NCBI GenBank assembly: GCA_950106755.1
Contig: OX467087.1
Coordinates: 8,312,047-8,376,046, forward strand
DNA from: Climacium dendroides
Taxonomy: Eukaryota; Streptophyta; Bryopsida; Hypnales; Climaciaceae
Direction of reading: 5' to 3'
DNA: 64,000 nt
The translations under genes were made by a program, and so were the position numbers. This document shows positions 60,164-64,000 of this stretch, in pieces. How positions within the stretch are numbered: position 1 is the stretch's first letter; every line of letters begins with the position of its first letter. A model generated the notes under the pieces. It worked only from the letters and a program-made list of their open reading frames with translations, was not told the origin of the DNA and searched no databases.

Positions 60164-63100
60164 ATGATGATGGAGCCTTCCTTGCCAACGGTGTTGCCAA
60201 CTCGTAATGACAGTAGGCCTGCGATGGCTGTAAGAGATGGCAAACATCCTAATCCAAGTTCCTCAATTAAGTTACTCAAACCTAAATCTGGTGCTGTCAA
60301 GAGATCACCAGACCTGGCCCCTAAAGGTCCTGCACAGAGCCAAACAAAGACTGAACCTGCTCGGAAAAGCGTCACTAAGCTACCGCTGCATGCATCTGAA
60401 AAGGCTCAATCTAGTGGCTCAGAGAGACCTAGGAAAAGCACCACAGAGAAACCAAAGAGGATTGTTACGACAGACAGTAGGAACAAGGAAAAGCAAGAAA
60501 TGGAGGCTCTTGTGAGAAAGTTATCAACTCCTAATCTTGGTGCTCATCGCCCACCAACGATGCAAGTGCCTGAGAAGACTGGAGCAAAAGCTATCACGAG
60601 GGTTGATGTCAAGTCCCCAGAAGCGAAATTAGTGCCTGGACAACATGAGCCAAGAGAATTGGCTCCGCCCCAGGAATCTGTCAGCCCAAGGTTGGAGGTC
60701 TCTAGTAATCTGGAATCTCAATCTCCCAAAGACGTTTCGGCCGCGCGGAAAAGCAGGAATACGACTCCCGAGAGAAGACGACCCAGTAATGCAAATCTTA
60801 GTGATGCTGAAAGTGAGAATGTCGCCACAAATGTGCCGTCTCTAACACCTTCTAAAGTCATGCCTTTGATGCCAGTATCTGCAATTGATGCAATGATGAA
60901 CGATGAATCACAGGGTTCCAACTCACATCTTGGTCCTTATCTGATCAAGCTGACAAAATTGTATTCGATGGAAGAAGATCAATCCAAAGCCATTGAGTAC
61001 GGCATTCGAGCAGTTAGGTTTTACGAGAAGCAAACCGACAACGGCCAACCTAGCTTGGAATTCATTGCCAGCCTTCAGATATTGGCAGCATTATATGGTA
61101 GGCTGGGAAATTTTGATGATGCCATCCCTCTTTTGGAGAGGTCAGTGGTTATCCCCGTAACAGGTGAAAGTGAGGATCATGCTTTGGCAAAATTTTCTGG
61201 TCACATGCAGCTTGGGGACTCCTTCAATCTGCTTGGAAAGCAAAGCGCTGCACTGGAATCATACCATCGTGCCTTGAGGGTCCAGAAGGCAATGCTTGGA
61301 GACTTGGACCCTCGAGTTGGCGAAACATGTCACTATATTGCTGAAGCTCACTTGCAGGTTTGTCGATTCCTTCTATTTGGGTGTGTTGGAAGCATTGGTG
61401 AATGTTTGGTTTCTTGGAAAGATTTTCATATCCATGTTGAGAAGGGAGTGTACTTATTAATTGTTGGGCCTTTTCTCTAGGCATTGGATTTTGACAAAGC
61501 TGAGGCGTTGTGTGATCATGCACTTACCATTCACAAAGAACATGGCGAGGAAGGCTCCTTGGAAGAAGCAGCAGATCGGCGTCTTCTGGCACTAGTTTTG
61601 AGTGCCAAAGGGAATCATGAAAAAGCACTTGAGAACTTGATGCTTGCTTCGACAACCTTACAAGCTAACAATTTGGAGGTATATCCTTTAAAATAAATTT
61701 GGAGTAATGTTTTTTATTAAGTGTAGATTTCAGGCCATTGATTTGGACGATGGTGGGAACTGGGCTCCGAATGATGATAATAATAATAATAATAATTTTT
61801 AAATCATTGGAGAGAGTCTTTGATCTTGAACTAACGAATGTCAAGTGGTTGCTGTTTGTTATATCTGACTCATGATTTGATTGCATTTCCACCCCTTTCC
61901 CGCTCAGTGATGGTATCCGTGTCCCCGGGTGGATTTCTCGACTTCTATTTAAATTATCGGACCTACCATACTTTCACTTCGCAGTAATAGAACTTGAACT
62001 TGGATATTGTCATTCTAAGCAGAAATCTCTTTGGCTTCTCATAGTGGCACTCTTGTACAGTTAAATCTGTTCGAGTTATGGGCGCACATTTAATGGTTGC
62101 AGAGCATTCGTACTGATTCTATGTTCTGTTTCTTTGTTTTGAAATCTAGCTCGATGCGGCAGCAGTAAGCCTGAGCATTGGTGATGAGTTACTTGCGCTC
62201 AGTCGAGATTCTGAGGCAGTAAGCGCATACCAGAAAGCTATCCTGATGTTCAAGGCCCTTAAAGGTGACAATCACACGTTGGTTGCTGGGTGTTACGTCA
62301 GCCTTGCTGAGCTTTATATGAAGACTAACAAGCTTCGCGAGGCCAAGGCATTCTGCGAAAATGCTTTACATATTTATGGAAAGCAGGGTTCTGGTCACAA
62401 TCCCAATGATATTGCAAGTGGACTTGCTGATGTGGCGGCAGTTTATGAGCAAATGAATGAGAAGGATACTGCGATTTTGCTCCTCCAGCGTGCACTCACT
62501 ATCCAGGAGTCTCTTCCAGGTTGAACTCTATTTTTCAGTATCATCTTTAAATTTCCCTTCTGATCTCGTTCATTGACTTACTCGACTGGCGTTTTTATCA
62601 CTCTAATCTCGTTATTTTATTGACAGGTCATCAAGCTGCAATGGGTGGCATTGAAGCTCAAATGGGAATTTTGTATTATATGATGGAGAAGTTTGGGCCT
62701 GCAATGGACGCCTTTAAGAGTGCAGCTTGCAAGTTACGGGATGGGGGGCTGGAAAAGACACCGTTATTAGGCATGCTCTTGAACCAAATGGGCATTACTT
62801 GCGTAGAGCTTGGTGACATCGAGCAGGCCGCAGAATTGTTTGAAAATTCCCGGAGTATATTGGAGGACACCTACGGACCATATCACCTAGATACTTTGGA
62901 TGTGTGCACCAACCTAGCCGGCAGCTATGATGCACTTGGCAGGTGATGTTACATTTCTACCTATTATACATCCTATGAACTGAGGTGCTATTTGATTATC
63001 TCTCTTGTAAGCACATAGATATTCCATAATACTGTTATCTTTTGTAGGTTACGTTTTGTGAACTTCAAATGCCTTCATGTTATCAGAGTTAGCTTTCAAA

Positions 63101-63564
63101 CATTTTCATTGAAGAAGACGATTTATCTGCTCAGAGATATGGAATCTTCTTCCATTTCGTCTCTTGACAGGTGTACCTAGCTTAAGTTGCATGGTATGGT
63201 TTAGTGCGCTACTGTTTGCAGTCTCACTTCAGCCGTAACATTTTTATGAGCTAGAGATCTGACTCTGTTACCCGTTTGAGGTTAATCGTGCAACAGACCC
63301 ACACTGGCAGTGAATAAGTCATTTGTCATGCCTTGTGTCTTGACGCTGGTACTTGCTGGATACAGATTGGATGAGGCTACCCAACTTTTGGAAGATGTTT
63401 TACAAGCAAAGGAGGATAAGCTGGGAACAGTCCACCCAGATGTACATGATGATCGTGAACGGCTGCAGGAGCTTCTTAAGGATGTGGGACGAACCTACAC
63501 GCCTAAATCGCGCAGGCTTGAAGAATTGCTCTTAACTGCAAGGAAAGAGAACCGTAAAAGGTGA
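60164..63564 (+). CDS. KLCR: Kinesin light chain-related TPR protein, 5 exons, 758 aa
   Basis: Homologue of plant KLCR/CMU proteins, which bind microtubules and IQD scaffolds and stabilise cortical microtubules under moving cellulose synthase. Exons: 60164-61357, 61481-61678, 62150-62519, 62627-62942, 63366-63564; phases agree. The first ATG of MMMEPSLPTV is used. Residues 1 to about 235 are polar, Lys/Ser/Pro-rich and probably disordered and microtubule-binding. About ten TPR units follow, e.g. SLEFIASLQILAALYGRLGN, ALAKFSGHMQLGDSFNLLGK, VAGCYVSLAELYMKTNK, DIASGLADVAAVYEQMNEK and DTLDVCTNLAGSYDALGR. The C terminus is basic (KSRRLEELLLTARKENRKR). TPR spacing of about 42 residues is typical of kinesin light chains. 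No lesion is seen. Confidence 0.95.
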
Positions 63565-64000
63565 AGACCCATGAATCCAATCTGGTTTATAAAATTACAA
63601 CATGCAATAAAGTTCTCTGATGTTGTGTGTGCTTTGTAATTCGAAGTATTATAAAAGCTCTCTGTAGGAAGTATTCTTTACCTTATTCTTTCACTCTTCT
63701 GTCTCTTAACTGTAGAACTACGTATGATTTTGAGAGAAATGAAGTCGTTGAGTTTAGGATGCGCGATTGATGTAGGAAACTAAGTAGTCGCATAAAGGTT
63801 GCTGCAGATTATAGAGTGCACAATATACCTTTGCCATGCGTTGTGTAGGTAAGCGCACATTTCAATGTGGGTTGAGAGTTCTTATTTAATTTAATTACAG
63901 GATATTCAATACACAATTTGAGTGAGCCAAGTATCTTTTTTGAGCAAATCCGTGCTCGACTTGGGGATTGCAATTTTGTAAATGACGATATGTACAACTG
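63565..64000. other. KLCR 3' flank to window end
   Basis: Probably 3' UTR and spacer. No other gene is recognised before the window ends. Confidence 0.5.
63606..63611 (+). promoter_or_regulatory. Polyadenylation signal candidate for KLCR
   Basis: AATAAA lies 42 bases after the KLCR stop codon. Plant signals are loose, so the true cleavage site may be further down. Confidence 0.45.

Overview
This is nuclear DNA from a land plant. The four conserved genes are plant-type and split by short GT-AG introns (one GC-AG), telo-box-like motifs lie near a promoter, and the spaces between genes are AT-rich and packed with plant transposon families (Ty1/copia, Ty3/gypsy remnant, CACTA, mariner-type MITEs, foldbacks). 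Compact genes in islands separated by 11-14 kb of repeats, together with a cluster of unusual AIG1/GIMAP-like GTPases, suggest a non-seed plant such as a moss. That placement is inference. Exon limits were read by eye and checked by reading-frame phase across every junction.

Layout. 1-2.9 kb: AT-rich repeats with a long (TA)n tract. 3.1-7.3 kb (+): 14-exon PHAF1/UPF0183 homologue. 8.3-21.6 kb: an inverted duplication of AIG1-like GTPase genes, with two subfamilies in each arm. The right arm holds one intact gene (20551-21378, +) and two decaying or pseudo-GTPase copies (minus). The left arm holds a frameshifted copy (+) and a copy that lost its G domain (minus). An apparently complete 5.1-kb Ty1/copia element sits between the arms; its two 399-bp LTRs look identical. 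23.4-29.3 kb (-): 17-exon MLH1 mismatch-repair gene. 29.3-40.9 kb: repeat desert with a mariner-like MITE, a decayed gypsy integrase split by a 2.8-kb CACTA element, and a TIR element related to sequence at 2.1-2.85 kb. 40.9-45.0 kb (+): 9-exon USP39/Sad1 splicing factor. 45-58.4 kb: second repeat desert with a MITE, a 161-bp x3 tandem array, three large foldbacks and a 269-bp tandem duplication. 60.2-63.6 kb (+): 5-exon kinesin-light-chain-related TPR protein.

The four conserved genes are unrelated housekeeping functions (autophagy-linked factor, DNA mismatch repair, tri-snRNP assembly, microtubule-associated TPR scaffold) and do not form a pathway. The accessory interest lies in the AIG1-like cluster: paralogues in opposite orientation, G-motif losses in an otherwise open frame, and a recent retrotransposon between the arms. 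It could be a decaying defence-gene family or a natural source of double-stranded RNA.
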